Below are positions 42,391-52,624 of a stretch of DNA of 64,000 bases, piece by piece. Position 1 is the first letter of the stretch. Each line of letters opens with the position of its first letter. The DNA is from Siphonobacter sp. BAB-5405 (GTDB taxonomy: Bacteria; Bacteroidota; Bacteroidia; Cytophagales; Spirosomataceae): contig NZ_NJAG01000022.1 in the NCBI RefSeq assembly GCF_002872335.1, positions 61,205 to 125,204 of the forward strand, read 5' to 3'. Made by a program: the position numbers and the translations under genes. Under the pieces are notes generated by a model. The model had not been told where the DNA came from, did not search any database, and saw only the letters and a list, made by a program, of their open reading frames with translations.

Positions 42391-44244
42391 ATGAAAAAAT
42401 CGATTCAAAAACTGGGTTTCGTTGCAGTGGTCGCTCTGATGGCTTCCTGTAACGGGGACTTTGTGAATAAACAGCCGCTGGGAGAGGTCGTATTGTCAAC
42501 GGTTTGGCAAGATGCTCCCTTGGCTGAAGCATTCGTTACGGATATTTACAATGGGTTTGGTCAGGGCGGCTTCAACGAACAGATGCTGGCCTCCTTAACC
42601 GATGAAGCCCTATTTACGCACCCTGGTCGCGGTATTAATACCTTTACCGAGGCCCGTTCTAATCCGGCTGATATTGGTTGGGTGAATAATACCTATGCAT
42701 GGGGCGACATGTATACTCGCATTCGGGCCTGTAACCTGGCGATTGAAAACTTAACGAACCCTCAGTTTAATGATCCTACTTTGGCGACTCGCTTACTGGG
42801 TGAAGCCAAGTTCATGCGGGCGTATTACTACCAGCAATTAACCCGTTACTACGGCGGCGTACCGATTATTGATCGGGCCTATAAATTAGGCGAAGCCGAT
42901 TATACAGTAACGCGGAACACCTACGAAGAGTGCGTCAACTTCATCACCAAAGATCTGGATGATGCAGCTACGGCACTCAAAGGAAAATCCATGCTTCCCG
43001 GTCGTGCCAACGAAGCCGCCGCTCTGGCTCTCAAGTCGCGAGTACTGCTTTACGCCGCCAGTGATTTACACGATATACCTACGGCGAAAGCCAAATCAGC
43101 AACGATTGCTGCGTTTGCCAAACCTGAAATCTTAGGGTACATAAGTGGTAGTCGGGCCGATCGCTGGAAGAAAGCAAAAGATGCCGCCAAAGCCGTACTC
43201 AATCTGACTTCGTACGGCTACGAGTTGAATTTGTCCGCTCCGGTTTCTAAAGACCAGGGTACCACCAATTACATCAACGTATCTACTGCTAAAAACGGCG
43301 GCGAAAAGGATTTGATTCTGGGCCGTTACTTCATTGACTTGAAAGAAGAGGATGGAGCCTGGGTAGGTCGTAACAACGGGCCCAACGGTTACCACAACTG
43401 GGCCGGTAACGCTCCGCTTCAGAATTTGGTGGATGATTACGAAATGATGGATGGTAGCAAGTTTGACTGGAGTGATCCTTCGAAAGCGACAACGCCTTAC
43501 CAAAATCGTGACCCTCGTTTCTACGGCACCATCCTCTACGACGGAGCCCCCTGGAAACCCCGTCCTTCGGATGTAGCGGGTAAAGATCCCAACAACCAGA
43601 TTCAGACGGGCCAATATCAGGTAACCAACGCTAGCGGAGCTGTCGTTGCGGCAGCGGGTCTGGATACACGTCAAAGCTCCGTAGAAGACTGGAACGGATC
43701 GCGTACGGGTTACTATATGCGGAAGTTCATCGATCCGAACCCGGCAATCGTGGATCAGAATACGCGTCAGCAAATTCCTTGGCCCTTGATCCGCTATACG
43801 GAATCACTGCTTAACTACGTCGAGGCTTGTATTGAACTGGGCGAAGATGCCGAGGCTAAAACCTACCTCAACAAAGTACGTTTCCGGGCGGGTATGCCTG
43901 CCATTACCGAAACAGGTAGTGCCCTGCGGGAGCGTTACCGCAACGAGCGTCGCATAGAAATGGCTTACGAAGAACAACGCTACCACGATGCCCGTCGCTG
44001 GATGATTGCTCCGGCAACTTTAGGCGAGCAGGCTCAGATCATTCAGATTACGGGTACGCTCAAGGCTGGTAAAACGGTAAGCATTTATAAGTACGATCCG
44101 AACAATTACAATTATAAATACCAAGTAACGAACGTCGATGTTGGTATTGAAAACCGGAAGTGGCTCGACAAGATGTACTTCATCCCCATTAGCCGGGATG
44201 AGATTAACCGGAATAGTAAGTTAATTCAAAATCCTGGTTACTAG
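42391..44244 (+). CDS. RagB/SusD family nutrient-binding lipoprotein
   Basis: The protein has 617 residues with a lipoprotein signal (VVALMASC). Typical RagB segments follow: NKQPLGEVVLSTVWQD, RLLGEAKFMRAYYYQQLTRYYGGVPIIDRAY, GRANEAAALALKSRVLLYAAS, and at the C-terminus PLIRYTESLLNYVEACIELGEDAEAKTYLNKVRFRAGMP with ERRIEMAYEEQRYHDARRW. It binds the substrate at the surface above SusC, encoded 65 bases upstream. It is larger than the SusD at 5758 and belongs to a different branch. Confidence 0.95.
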   Translation: MKKSIQKLGFVAVVALMASCNGDFVNKQPLGEVVLSTVWQDAPLAEAFVTDIYNGFGQGGFNEQMLASLTDEALFTHPGRGINTFTEARSNPADIGWVNNTYAWGDMYTRIRACNLAIENLTNPQFNDPTLATRLLGEAKFMRAYYYQQLTRYYGGVPIIDRAYKLGEADYTVTRNTYEECVNFITKDLDDAATALKGKSMLPGRANEAAALALKSRVLLYAASDLHDIPTAKAKSATIAAFAKPEILGYISGSRADRWKKAKDAAKAVLNLTSYGYELNLSAPVSKDQGTTNYINVSTAKNGGEKDLILGRYFIDLKEEDGAWVGRNNGPNGYHNWAGNAPLQNLVDDYEMMDGSKFDWSDPSKATTPYQNRDPRFYGTILYDGAPWKPRPSDVAGKDPNNQIQTGQYQVTNASGAVVAAAGLDTRQSSVEDWNGSRTGYYMRKFIDPNPAIVDQNTRQQIPWPLIRYTESLLNYVEACIELGEDAEAKTYLNKVRFRAGMPAITETGSALRERYRNERRIEMAYEEQRYHDARRWMIAPATLGEQAQIIQITGTLKAGKTVSIYKYDPNNYNYKYQVTNVDVGIENRKWLDKMYFIPISRDEINRNSKLIQNPGY

Positions 44245-44272
44245 TAGTTTACCAGGATAAAGGAGTATTTCG

Positions 44273-44308
44273 AAAATAATCTACGTCTGGACAGGCGTAG
44301 ATTATTTT
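44273..44308 (+). terminator. Terminator after susD
   Basis: AAAATAATCTACG (44273-44285) pairs perfectly over 13 bp with CGTAGATTATTTT (44296-44308). The genes that follow may therefore have their own promoter or depend on read-through. Confidence 0.82.
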
Positions 44309-44390
44309 CATAAAATAGGCTCTGGATAAACCCTGAAAGTGGTCCATCCCCGGACGTTTTTTGTATGGCCCCCAAACCATCAATCCCCTC

Positions 44391-47300
44391 ATGAATCGAA
44401 TTATACCGCTTAGCCTTTTGGTGCTTCTGCTGGCTTGTCAGCAGAAAAGCGAGAAGGAAGTAATCCAGACTAATACAGGCTCTACCTTATTTAAAGAATT
44501 AACCACCGATCAGACCCACGTTGATTTCAGTAATACCTTAACCGAAGGACTGAATACCAATATTTTAATGTATGAATACTTCTACAACGGTGGGGGGGTA
44601 GCCGTTGGCGATTTAAATAACGATGGTCTGGAGGATCTTTACTTCACGGCCAACATGACGCCCAACAAACTGTACCTGAATCAGGGGAAACTACAGTTTA
44701 AAGATATTACGGACGCTTCCGGAGCCGCTGGACGTCCAGGCCCCTGGAAAACGGGCGTCACGATGGCCGATGTCAACGGCGATGGCAAACTTGATATTTA
44801 TGTATGCTATTCGGGCAGCGTCGCTCCCGAGAATCGTACCAATCAGCTGTTCATCAATCAGGGTGTGGACGGCAATGGAATACCGCAGTTCAAGGAATCA
44901 GCCCGTGAATATGGACTGGATAGCCCCGCCACGAGTACGCAGGGCGTATTTTTCGATTACGACAAGGACGGCGACCTGGATCTGTTTCTGCTTAATCACA
45001 ACCCCAAATCCTTACCCGTACTTGACGAAGCAGCTACAACTGATTTACTGAAAAAAGAAGACACGTCGGCGGGTTCACGGCTGTACCGGAACGATACCAA
45101 TCATTTTATCGATATAACCGCCAAAGCGGGTATCCAGAGTACGGCCCTGTCTTATGGATTAGGAGCGGGCGTTGCTGACATTAACGGCGATGGCTGGCTC
45201 GATCTGTACATTGGCAATGACTATACCATTCCCGATTTTCTGTATATCAACAATCACAACGGCACCTTTACCAATCAGATTCAGAAGCAACTGCAACACA
45301 CGTCCCATTTTTCGATGGGCAACGATATAGCCGACATCAACAATGATGGTTTCCCGGACATTTATACGCTGGATATGCTGCCCGAAGACAACAAACGGCA
45401 AAAGCTACTGATGGCTCCGGATAACTACGAGAAATTCGACCTGAATCTGCGTTCCGGTTTTTACTATCAGTACATGCGGAACATGCTTCAGCTTAACAAC
45501 GGAAACGGGACCTTTAGCGAAATTGGTCAGCTTTCGGGACTGTCGAATACCGACTGGAGCTGGGCTTCCCTCTTTGCCGATTACGATAATGATGGCTGGA
45601 AAGATCTGTTCGTGACCAACGGCTTTCCCCGCGACTATACCAACCTGGATTTTTCGAAATACATGGGTGATTTCATGAAGAATCGTCAGGGGAACATTCA
45701 CCGTCAGGACGTACTGAATCTGGTCCAGCAAATTCCGGCTTCTAACGTAAGCAATTACCTGTTTAAAAATAATGGCAACCTGACGTTCTCAAACGTCAGT
45801 GCGACCTGGGGTGTCAATCAGCCACTGAACAGTAACGGAGCCGCTTTTTCGGATCTCGACAATGACGGTGATCTGGACTTAGTCATTAACAACATCAACC
45901 ATACGGCGAGTCTGTACGAAAACCAGTCGGATCGGAAGCACCATTTTCTGAACGTAAAACTTGAAGGCAAGCCCGGCAATACCCAGGGAATTGGAGCGAA
46001 GGTCATGATTACTGCGAAGGGACAACGACAGTACCTCGATCAAATGCCCACGCGGGGGTATCAGTCGAGCGTATCTCCCGTACTGCACTTTGGTCTGCAA
46101 ACAGCTACTCAGATTGATTCGCTGACGATTACCTGGCCCGATGGTTCGCAGGAAACCAAAACGGCTCTAAAAGCCGACCAGCTACTAACGCTCAAACAGA
46201 AGGATGCTGCAGCGGCTAAAATCCGTACTACAGCTCCCGGTTGGTATCAATCCGTACCCGCACCCGTAGCGTTTCAATCGGCATCTACGTCACTAAATGA
46301 TTTCAAACGACAGCCTTTATTGGTTAATCCCCTGTCTTTTTCCGGGCCTTGTCTGGCAAAAGCTGACGTAAACGGAGACGGTAAGGAAGATCTGTTTGTC
46401 GGCGGCGGCAATGGTCAGGCGGGCGTACTATTTCTGCAACAGGCGAACGGGAAACTCAGTAAGAAACAGAGCTTCAATACCGTAGGCGAAGACGCGGATG
46501 CCCTGTTTTTCGATGCCAACCGCGACGGCTTTCCCGATTTATACCTCGTTAGCGGCGGATACGGTGACCTGATGCCGGAAGATCCCCGTTTACAGGATCG
46601 ACTGTATCTGAACGATGGCAAAGGGAATTTCACCAAGGCGACGGGAGCTTTACCCACGCTTCCGGGTAGTAAAAGCTGCGTACGGGCGGCCGATCTCAAC
46701 GACGATGGGGCTCTGGATTTATTCGTAGGTGGTCGGGTGATTCCGGGCCGATACCCCGAAACACCGCCGAGTTTTCTACTCATCAACGATGGCAAGGGAC
46801 ATTTTAGCGATCAAACCGCAAAGCTGGCCCCGGCACTGGCTCGCATGGGTATGGTGAGCGATGCCGCCTGGCTGGATTTGAATCAGGACCAGAAACCGGA
46901 TTTGATTTTGGTAGGTGAGTGGATGCCTGTTACGGCTTTTGTGAGCAATGGTAGTACCTGGACGGATCAGACGAGTACCTACTTCCCGAAAGCCTATCGG
47001 GGTTGGTGGAATAAATTGCTGCTAGAAGATATCAACGGCGATGGCCGAATGGATCTACTCGTTGGGAATCAGGGACTCAATACGCAATGCAAAGTTTCCG
47101 ATCGCGAACCCGCTGAACTGGTCTATAAGGATTTTGACGACAACGGATCCATCGATCCGATCCTTAGTTTTTACATCCAGGGCAAAAGCTATCCCTACGT
47201 AACCCGCGATGAACTCCTCGACCAAATCAGTATGATGCGGACGCGTTTTCCGGATTATAAAAGCTACGCCGAAACTACACTCACGGATATTTTCACACCG

Positions 47301-47693
47301 GAAGAATTAGAAGGAAGTACGAAACTATCGGCTAATACGCTGAAAACAACCCTCTTTGTTCGGACCGCTAAAGGCAATTTCCAGGAACAAGCCTTGCCCA
47401 TTCAGACTCAAATGGCTCCCGTATTCACGATTACTAGTTTGGACTTTGATCAGGATGGTAAAAAGGATTTGCTGCTCTGTGGAAATGTGAACAAAGCCCG
47501 GCTGCGTTTTGGCAACTGCGATGCCAATTATGGCGTCTTGCTGAAAGGAAATGGAAAGGGACAATTTCAGTACGTTCCGCAGCAACAATCCGGTTTTGCC
47601 TTACGCGGCGACGTACGAAGTGTATTGCCTTGGGGCAATCAACTACTCATTGGAATCAATCAAAAAGGCTTGCAAGCGTACCAACGGCGATGA
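44391..47693 (+). CDS. Large FG-GAP/UnbV (CRTAC1-like) lipoprotein
   Basis: The protein has 1100 residues from the ATG at 44391 with a lipoprotein signal (MNRIIPLSLLVLLLAC). It contains many calcium-type FG-GAP/VCBS repeats, for example VGDLNNDGLEDLYF, MADVNGDGKLDIYV, DYDKDGDLDLFLLN, VADINGDGWLDLYIGND and DLDNDGDLDLVINN. Around residues 525-610 lies an ASPIC/UnbV domain (GIGAKVMITAKGQRQYLDQMPTRGYQSS ... LTITWPDGSQET), followed by a second propeller. Such proteins often accompany SusCD loci in Bacteroidota; a surface binding or adhesion role is likely but unproven. The stop overlaps the next ATG (ATGA). Confidence 0.9.
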   Translation: MNRIIPLSLLVLLLACQQKSEKEVIQTNTGSTLFKELTTDQTHVDFSNTLTEGLNTNILMYEYFYNGGGVAVGDLNNDGLEDLYFTANMTPNKLYLNQGKLQFKDITDASGAAGRPGPWKTGVTMADVNGDGKLDIYVCYSGSVAPENRTNQLFINQGVDGNGIPQFKESAREYGLDSPATSTQGVFFDYDKDGDLDLFLLNHNPKSLPVLDEAATTDLLKKEDTSAGSRLYRNDTNHFIDITAKAGIQSTALSYGLGAGVADINGDGWLDLYIGNDYTIPDFLYINNHNGTFTNQIQKQLQHTSHFSMGNDIADINNDGFPDIYTLDMLPEDNKRQKLLMAPDNYEKFDLNLRSGFYYQYMRNMLQLNNGNGTFSEIGQLSGLSNTDWSWASLFADYDNDGWKDLFVTNGFPRDYTNLDFSKYMGDFMKNRQGNIHRQDVLNLVQQIPASNVSNYLFKNNGNLTFSNVSATWGVNQPLNSNGAAFSDLDNDGDLDLVINNINHTASLYENQSDRKHHFLNVKLEGKPGNTQGIGAKVMITAKGQRQYLDQMPTRGYQSSVSPVLHFGLQTATQIDSLTITWPDGSQETKTALKADQLLTLKQKDAAAAKIRTTAPGWYQSVPAPVAFQSASTSLNDFKRQPLLVNPLSFSGPCLAKADVNGDGKEDLFVGGGNGQAGVLFLQQANGKLSKKQSFNTVGEDADALFFDANRDGFPDLYLVSGGYGDLMPEDPRLQDRLYLNDGKGNFTKATGALPTLPGSKSCVRAADLNDDGALDLFVGGRVIPGRYPETPPSFLLINDGKGHFSDQTAKLAPALARMGMVSDAAWLDLNQDQKPDLILVGEWMPVTAFVSNGSTWTDQTSTYFPKAYRGWWNKLLLEDINGDGRMDLLVGNQGLNTQCKVSDREPAELVYKDFDDNGSIDPILSFYIQGKSYPYVTRDELLDQISMMRTRFPDYKSYAETTLTDIFTPEELEGSTKLSANTLKTTLFVRTAKGNFQEQALPIQTQMAPVFTITSLDFDQDGKKDLLLCGNVNKARLRFGNCDANYGVLLKGNGKGQFQYVPQQQSGFALRGDVRSVLPWGNQLLIGINQKGLQAYQRR

Positions 47694-49006
47694 AATACTG
47701 GTTTATACTTTGCTTCCTGGTGGGCTGGTCCTGTACGAAAAAAAAGGAAGCGGAACTAGCCCCGGCCCAGATTACCCACGTCATCGAGGAAATGACGGAG
47801 ACCATGATTCACGATGTGACGAATCCACCGCTGGCGGCTCGATTTTTCTCGTATGCCTGCCTGTCGGGATACGAGGTACTGGCTCAGCATGATTCGTCGA
47901 TGCGTAGTATGCACGGCGTTTTGAACGGCTTTCCCGTTATTCAGAAACCCAGCGAGATCCCCGAACATTCCGTATCTCTGACGGCCTTACTAGCCATGAT
48001 GGAGACGGCTCAGAAAATGCAGCCTTCGGGGAAACGACTGGCCCAGTACGAAACCCATTTTCTGGATTCCTGCCGGACGGCTGGTTATTCGGAAGAAGTA
48101 CTAAACGGGTCGAAAGCCTACGCTCAGGCCATTAGCAAACAAATCCTGGCCTACGCTAAAGCCGATCGCTACAACCGGATCAGCAATTATCCCCGGTATC
48201 AGACTCGCACAGGCGACGGTTTCTGGTATCCCACACCGCCGGGCTATTTCGCTCCGGTCGAGCCGTACTTTGCAACCGTCCGTTCGTTTACCCTGGATAC
48301 CTGTTCGCAGTTCAAGCCTGCTCCGCCAACACCGTATTCGACCGACCCGAAGTCGGCGTTTTATCGGATGATGCAGATCAATTATGCGGATAAGCTACCC
48401 GACGAACACAAGCAAATCGCGGCTTTCTGGGATTGCAACCCCTTTGCACTGGAAGACAACGGCCATTTGATGGTGGGTATGAAGAAAATATCGCCGGGGG
48501 CTCATTGGCTGGGTATTACGGGTATCGCCTGTCAGAAGGCCAAGGTGAGTTTTGCTCAGGCGTTGAAGATTCATACCGTCGTGGCGATTACGCTAACGGA
48601 CGGATTCATCTGTTGCTGGGATGAAAAGTACCGCAGCAACCGGATTCGCCCCGAAACGGCCATTCGCAAGCTTATGGACCCGCACTGGCGACCTTTCCTG
48701 CAAACGCCGCCTTTTCCCGAATACCTGAGTGGTCACTCGACGATTTCTTCGGCGGCGGCTGTGGTCCTAACCCATTATTTCGGTGATCACTTTGCGTACA
48801 CCGATACCGTGGAAGAACCCTTTGGTTTGAAGGCCCGCTCGTTTCAATCCTTCCAGCAGGCCGCTGATGAAGCAGGCATGTCTCGTCTGTACGGAGGCAT
48901 TCATTTCATGGATGCTATTACGGAAGGCCGGGAGCAGGGATTGAAAGTAGGTACCTGGGTTATTCAAAGAGTCGAAGGAAAACGCGAACTAGTCGCAAGT
49001 AATTAG
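47690..49006 (+). CDS. Vanadium-dependent haloperoxidase/PAP2-superfamily lipoprotein
   Basis: The protein has 438 residues from the ATG at 47690, which overlaps the stop of the preceding gene by four bases. A lipoprotein signal is present (FILCFLVGWSC). The vanadate/phosphate pocket is complete: KYRSNRIRPETAIRKL (Lys/Arg-x-x-x-x-x-x-RP type), PEYLSGHSTISSAAAVVL and AGMSRLYGGIHFMDA (SRxxxGxHxxxD). The fold may act as a phosphatase or haloperoxidase; halide use cannot be predicted from sequence alone. Translational coupling suggests it works with the FG-GAP protein at the cell surface. Confidence 0.9.
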   Translation: MKYWFILCFLVGWSCTKKKEAELAPAQITHVIEEMTETMIHDVTNPPLAARFFSYACLSGYEVLAQHDSSMRSMHGVLNGFPVIQKPSEIPEHSVSLTALLAMMETAQKMQPSGKRLAQYETHFLDSCRTAGYSEEVLNGSKAYAQAISKQILAYAKADRYNRISNYPRYQTRTGDGFWYPTPPGYFAPVEPYFATVRSFTLDTCSQFKPAPPTPYSTDPKSAFYRMMQINYADKLPDEHKQIAAFWDCNPFALEDNGHLMVGMKKISPGAHWLGITGIACQKAKVSFAQALKIHTVVAITLTDGFICCWDEKYRSNRIRPETAIRKLMDPHWRPFLQTPPFPEYLSGHSTISSAAAVVLTHYFGDHFAYTDTVEEPFGLKARSFQSFQQAADEAGMSRLYGGIHFMDAITEGREQGLKVGTWVIQRVEGKRELVASN

Positions 49007-49102
49007 CCATTTAACCCGAATTGCGTAAGTTAGTCCGTTATACGAAACCAATACACCTATAATCCGGCATCGTCCGTTATTACTTTTTTCTCACTCCATC
49101 TC

Positions 49103-52100
49103 ATGCGTTATTCATCGCTTCAACCCCTAGCCCTAGGCTTACTGTTGACAGCCGGAGGTTTTTATGGTTGTAAAACCAGTCAGAAACCAGCCCAGACCAC
49201 CCAGGCTGCGGCTCCCGCTACTACCTCTGCCTCTGCACCGGTCGGTGTCGAAAAGCCTAAACCTCGCATTCTGGTTTTCTCCAAGACGGCGGCTTTTTAT
49301 CACACCTCCATTCCAAGCGGTATTGCGGCCCTGCAAAAGTTAGGGCAGGAGAATGGCTTCGAAGTCGACACGACGAAAAATGCCACTCTGTTTACGGAAG
49401 ACAACCTGAAAAAGTATCAGGCTGTCATCTTCCTGAGCACCACGGGCAACGTACTCGATCCTGATCAGCAAGTCGCTTTTGAGCGATACATTCAGGCGGG
49501 CGGCGGTTACGTGGGCATCCACGCCGCAACGGACACCGAATACAACTGGCCCTGGTACAACAAGCTGGCCGGAGCGTACTTCGCCAGTCACCCGCGTCAG
49601 CAGAATGCAGGTATTGATGTACTCGACAAAAAGCACCCTTCGACGAGCTTCCTGCCCGATCGTTGGGAGCGTTACGACGAGTTATACAACTTCAAGAATA
49701 TCAATCCAGACGTGAAGGTTCTGATGAATCTGGATGAGGATAGCTACGAAGGCGGCACGAATGGCAGCAATCACCCCTTTGCCTGGTACCACGATTACGA
49801 CGGTGGACGGGCATTTTATACGGCGGGTGGCCATACCAACGAAAGCTTCAGCGAACCGCTGTTTCTGAAACATTTGCTCGGCGGCATTCAGTACGCCATG
49901 GGCGATGGAAAGCTGGACTTCGCGAAAGCGTATTCTGTGAAAACCCCCGAGGAAAATCGCTTCGTCAAGACGGTACTTTCCAACGATTTGAACGAACCCA
50001 TGGAGCTGGCGGTAGCTCCCGATGGACGCGTATTTTTTGTGGAACGGGCGGGTAAGTTTTACCAATACGATCCAAAAACGCAGCAAACCCGTCTGGTCTA
50101 CGACTTCCCGGTGAAGGCGGTGGAAAAGTATCTGAATGGTCTGCTGGGGATGACGATTGATCCCAACTTCAAGCAAAACCACTACCTGTACTTCTTTTAT
50201 ACCATTCAGGATGGTGAACAAACCAAGCAACGCATTGCTCGCTTTGTGATGGGCGATGATGGCGTATTGGACGTAGCTTCCGAAAAACCCATTATTGAAT
50301 TCCCGATTGATCTGGAAGTAAGTGCCCACACGGGTGGTTCGATGGCCTGGGATGCCAAAGGCAATCTGTTCATTTCAACGGGTGACAATACCGTACCGTT
50401 TGAGTCCAGCGGTTTTGCTCCGATTGATCAGCGACCGAATCGCCTGACGTTCGACGCCGAACGATCGGCCGGTAACCCGAACGACTTACGTGGTAAAATC
50501 CTTCGCATTCACGTAGAGGCCGATGGTTCGTACACGATTCCCGAGGGCAACCTGTTTGCGAAAGGTACGCCCGGTACGCGTCCGGAAATTTACGTGATGG
50601 GTTGCCGTAACCCGTACCGGATCTCCGTTGATCCGCTGACGGGTTACGTATACTGGGGTGAAATCGGTCCGGATTCCGGCGTGGATGGTCCCCAAGGCCC
50701 TCGCGGCTACGATGAGTTCAATCAGGCCAAGAAACCCGGTAACTTCGGCTGGCCGTATTTCGTAGGTGATAACAAACCTTACAAGGAGTATAACTTCGAA
50801 ACGAAGGCCGTTGGTAAAGAATTTGATGTCAACGGACCGACCAACAATTCGCCCTACAACACGGGAGCGAAAACCTTACCTCCGGCTCAGAAAGCCATGA
50901 TCTGGTATCCGTACAACCGTTCGGCAGAGTTTCCTGAACTCGGTGAAAGTGGACGTTGTGCGATGGGTGGACCGGTTTACCATTTCGATCCGAACCTGGC
51001 TTCGGACGTAAAATTGCCTGCCTATTACGACAAGGCCGTTTTCTTCTACGATTGGATGCGGAACTGGGTATTTGCGGTTCGTCTGGACGAAAATTATAAC
51101 TACAAACGACTGGAAGCATTCATGCCAACGCGGGGAGATTTCCGCCGTCCGGTAGACATGGAAATGGGGCCCGAAGGAGCGATTTACATGCTGGAGTACG
51201 GATCCGTATACGGAATCGATAACGAAGATGCCCGTCTGGTGAAAATTGAGTACAACGCCGGTAACCGGGCTCCGGTTGCTAAGATTACGGCGAAGGATAC
51301 AATTGGACTGGCTCCGTTAAAAGTGGCCTTCAGCAGTGCGAAAAGCTACGATTTCGACGAAGAAGACAAGCTTACCTACGAATGGCAGTTTGAGGGCAAA
51401 TCGGTAGCTTCTCGGGAAGCCAACCCAACGCATATTTTTGAAAAAGACGGGATTTATCAGACCGTCCTGAAAGTAACCGATCCGACGGGTTTGAGCAGTT
51501 ACGATACGCTGGAAGTAAAGGTTGGAAACACGCTGCCGCAGGTTGCTATTGCGACGCCGGGCGGAAACAGCAGCTTCTTCTTCCCCACGCAAACGCCCCT
51601 CAAGTATGAGGTGAATGTGAAGGACAACGAAGACAAAGTTATTGATAAGAAAAAAGTGAAAGTATCGCTCAACTACATCCCGAAAGTAGCGGGCGGTAAC
51701 GAATCTCAAATGGGTCACCAGCAGATTACGGGTACGTTTAACCTGGGTAAATCACTCATGGAAGGAAGCGACTGCAAAGCTTGTCACCAGATTAACAAGA
51801 AGTCAGTAGGTCCAGCCTTTATGGAAGTTTCCAAGCGGTACCGGGGTGATAAAGGTGCCCTGACCCGACTGGCAAACAAAGTCATTACGGGTGGCGGTGG
51901 CGTATGGGGCGAGCATGCCATGAACGCCCACCCGCAGCTGGCCCGCGAAGAAGCTACGGAAATTGTGAAGTACGTACTGTCGCTGTCGAATCAGCAACCC
52001 GACGTGCGTTTACCGGAAAAGGGTACCGCAACGTTGAAAGAACACGTAGGCAAGCCCCAGGAAGGTCGCTACATTCTAACGGCTTCGTATACCGACAAAG

Positions 52101-52519
52101 GAGGCTCTATCAAGCCGCTGACGTCGAGTGAAACGCTGGTACTGCGGCCGAACCGGGTAGATGCGACTGGCGTGGATATGGTCAGCAACATCAACCGTCA
52201 GGGTAAGCGACTGGGTTCGATTCATAACCGCTCGTATTTCGTACTGAAGAATATCGATCTGACGGGAATCAAGCAACTGACCTACCGCTATGCCTCCAAG
52301 GATAAAGATGCCATGATTGAAGTACACGTGGATTCGCCCAAAGGACAGGTGATCAGCACGCTCAATTACAAGGCCACGGGGAACTGGAATACCTTCCAGG
52401 AAGTCGTAAGTCCCATTCTGAATCCGGGTGGTAAACACGATCTGTACTTTGTATTTGTGAAGAAAGACAAACCGAACGATAATCTGTTCTCGCTGGACTG
52501 GGTGGAGTTTGGAAAATAA
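49103..52519 (+). CDS. Multidomain lipoprotein: ThuA + PQQ-type sugar dehydrogenase + PKD + cytochrome c
   Basis: The protein has 1138 residues. A lipoprotein signal (GLLLTAGGFYGC) and a Thr/Ala linker precede a ThuA domain (about 50-270, RILVFSKTAAFYHTSIPSGIAALQKLG ... GGGYVGIHAATDTEYNWPWY). A soluble glucose-dehydrogenase-type propeller follows (about 285-715, NDLNEPMELAVAPDGRVFFVERAGKFY, NGLLGMTIDP, VMGCRNPYRISVDPLTGYVYWGEIGPD), then a PKD domain (about 720-810), a cytochrome c with SDCKACHQINKKSVGPAF (about 890) and a C-terminal carbohydrate-binding-like domain (about 1000-1138). It probably oxidises a sugar at the surface and passes electrons through its haem. Confidence 0.93.
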   Translation: MRYSSLQPLALGLLLTAGGFYGCKTSQKPAQTTQAAAPATTSASAPVGVEKPKPRILVFSKTAAFYHTSIPSGIAALQKLGQENGFEVDTTKNATLFTEDNLKKYQAVIFLSTTGNVLDPDQQVAFERYIQAGGGYVGIHAATDTEYNWPWYNKLAGAYFASHPRQQNAGIDVLDKKHPSTSFLPDRWERYDELYNFKNINPDVKVLMNLDEDSYEGGTNGSNHPFAWYHDYDGGRAFYTAGGHTNESFSEPLFLKHLLGGIQYAMGDGKLDFAKAYSVKTPEENRFVKTVLSNDLNEPMELAVAPDGRVFFVERAGKFYQYDPKTQQTRLVYDFPVKAVEKYLNGLLGMTIDPNFKQNHYLYFFYTIQDGEQTKQRIARFVMGDDGVLDVASEKPIIEFPIDLEVSAHTGGSMAWDAKGNLFISTGDNTVPFESSGFAPIDQRPNRLTFDAERSAGNPNDLRGKILRIHVEADGSYTIPEGNLFAKGTPGTRPEIYVMGCRNPYRISVDPLTGYVYWGEIGPDSGVDGPQGPRGYDEFNQAKKPGNFGWPYFVGDNKPYKEYNFETKAVGKEFDVNGPTNNSPYNTGAKTLPPAQKAMIWYPYNRSAEFPELGESGRCAMGGPVYHFDPNLASDVKLPAYYDKAVFFYDWMRNWVFAVRLDENYNYKRLEAFMPTRGDFRRPVDMEMGPEGAIYMLEYGSVYGIDNEDARLVKIEYNAGNRAPVAKITAKDTIGLAPLKVAFSSAKSYDFDEEDKLTYEWQFEGKSVASREANPTHIFEKDGIYQTVLKVTDPTGLSSYDTLEVKVGNTLPQVAIATPGGNSSFFFPTQTPLKYEVNVKDNEDKVIDKKKVKVSLNYIPKVAGGNESQMGHQQITGTFNLGKSLMEGSDCKACHQINKKSVGPAFMEVSKRYRGDKGALTRLANKVITGGGGVWGEHAMNAHPQLAREEATEIVKYVLSLSNQQPDVRLPEKGTATLKEHVGKPQEGRYILTASYTDKGGSIKPLTSSETLVLRPNRVDATGVDMVSNINRQGKRLGSIHNRSYFVLKNIDLTGIKQLTYRYASKDKDAMIEVHVDSPKGQVISTLNYKATGNWNTFQEVVSPILNPGGKHDLYFVFVKKDKPNDNLFSLDWVEFGK

Positions 52520-52558
52520 GGACATAACCAAAGGTTGAGAAACCTGGTTATAAGATAG

Positions 52559-52597
52559 ATCGAGCCTATAGTTCCGGGTAGGAACTATAGGCTCGAT
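52559..52597. terminator. Bidirectional terminator between the ThuA/PQQ gene and the SDR gene
   Basis: The arms 52559-52575 and 52581-52597 (ATCGAGCCTATAGTTCC and its exact complement) form a perfect 17-bp stem with a five-base loop between convergent genes. Confidence 0.85.
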
Positions 52598-52624
52598 TTG
52601 CATACGGGGATGCATGGGTCCGTT

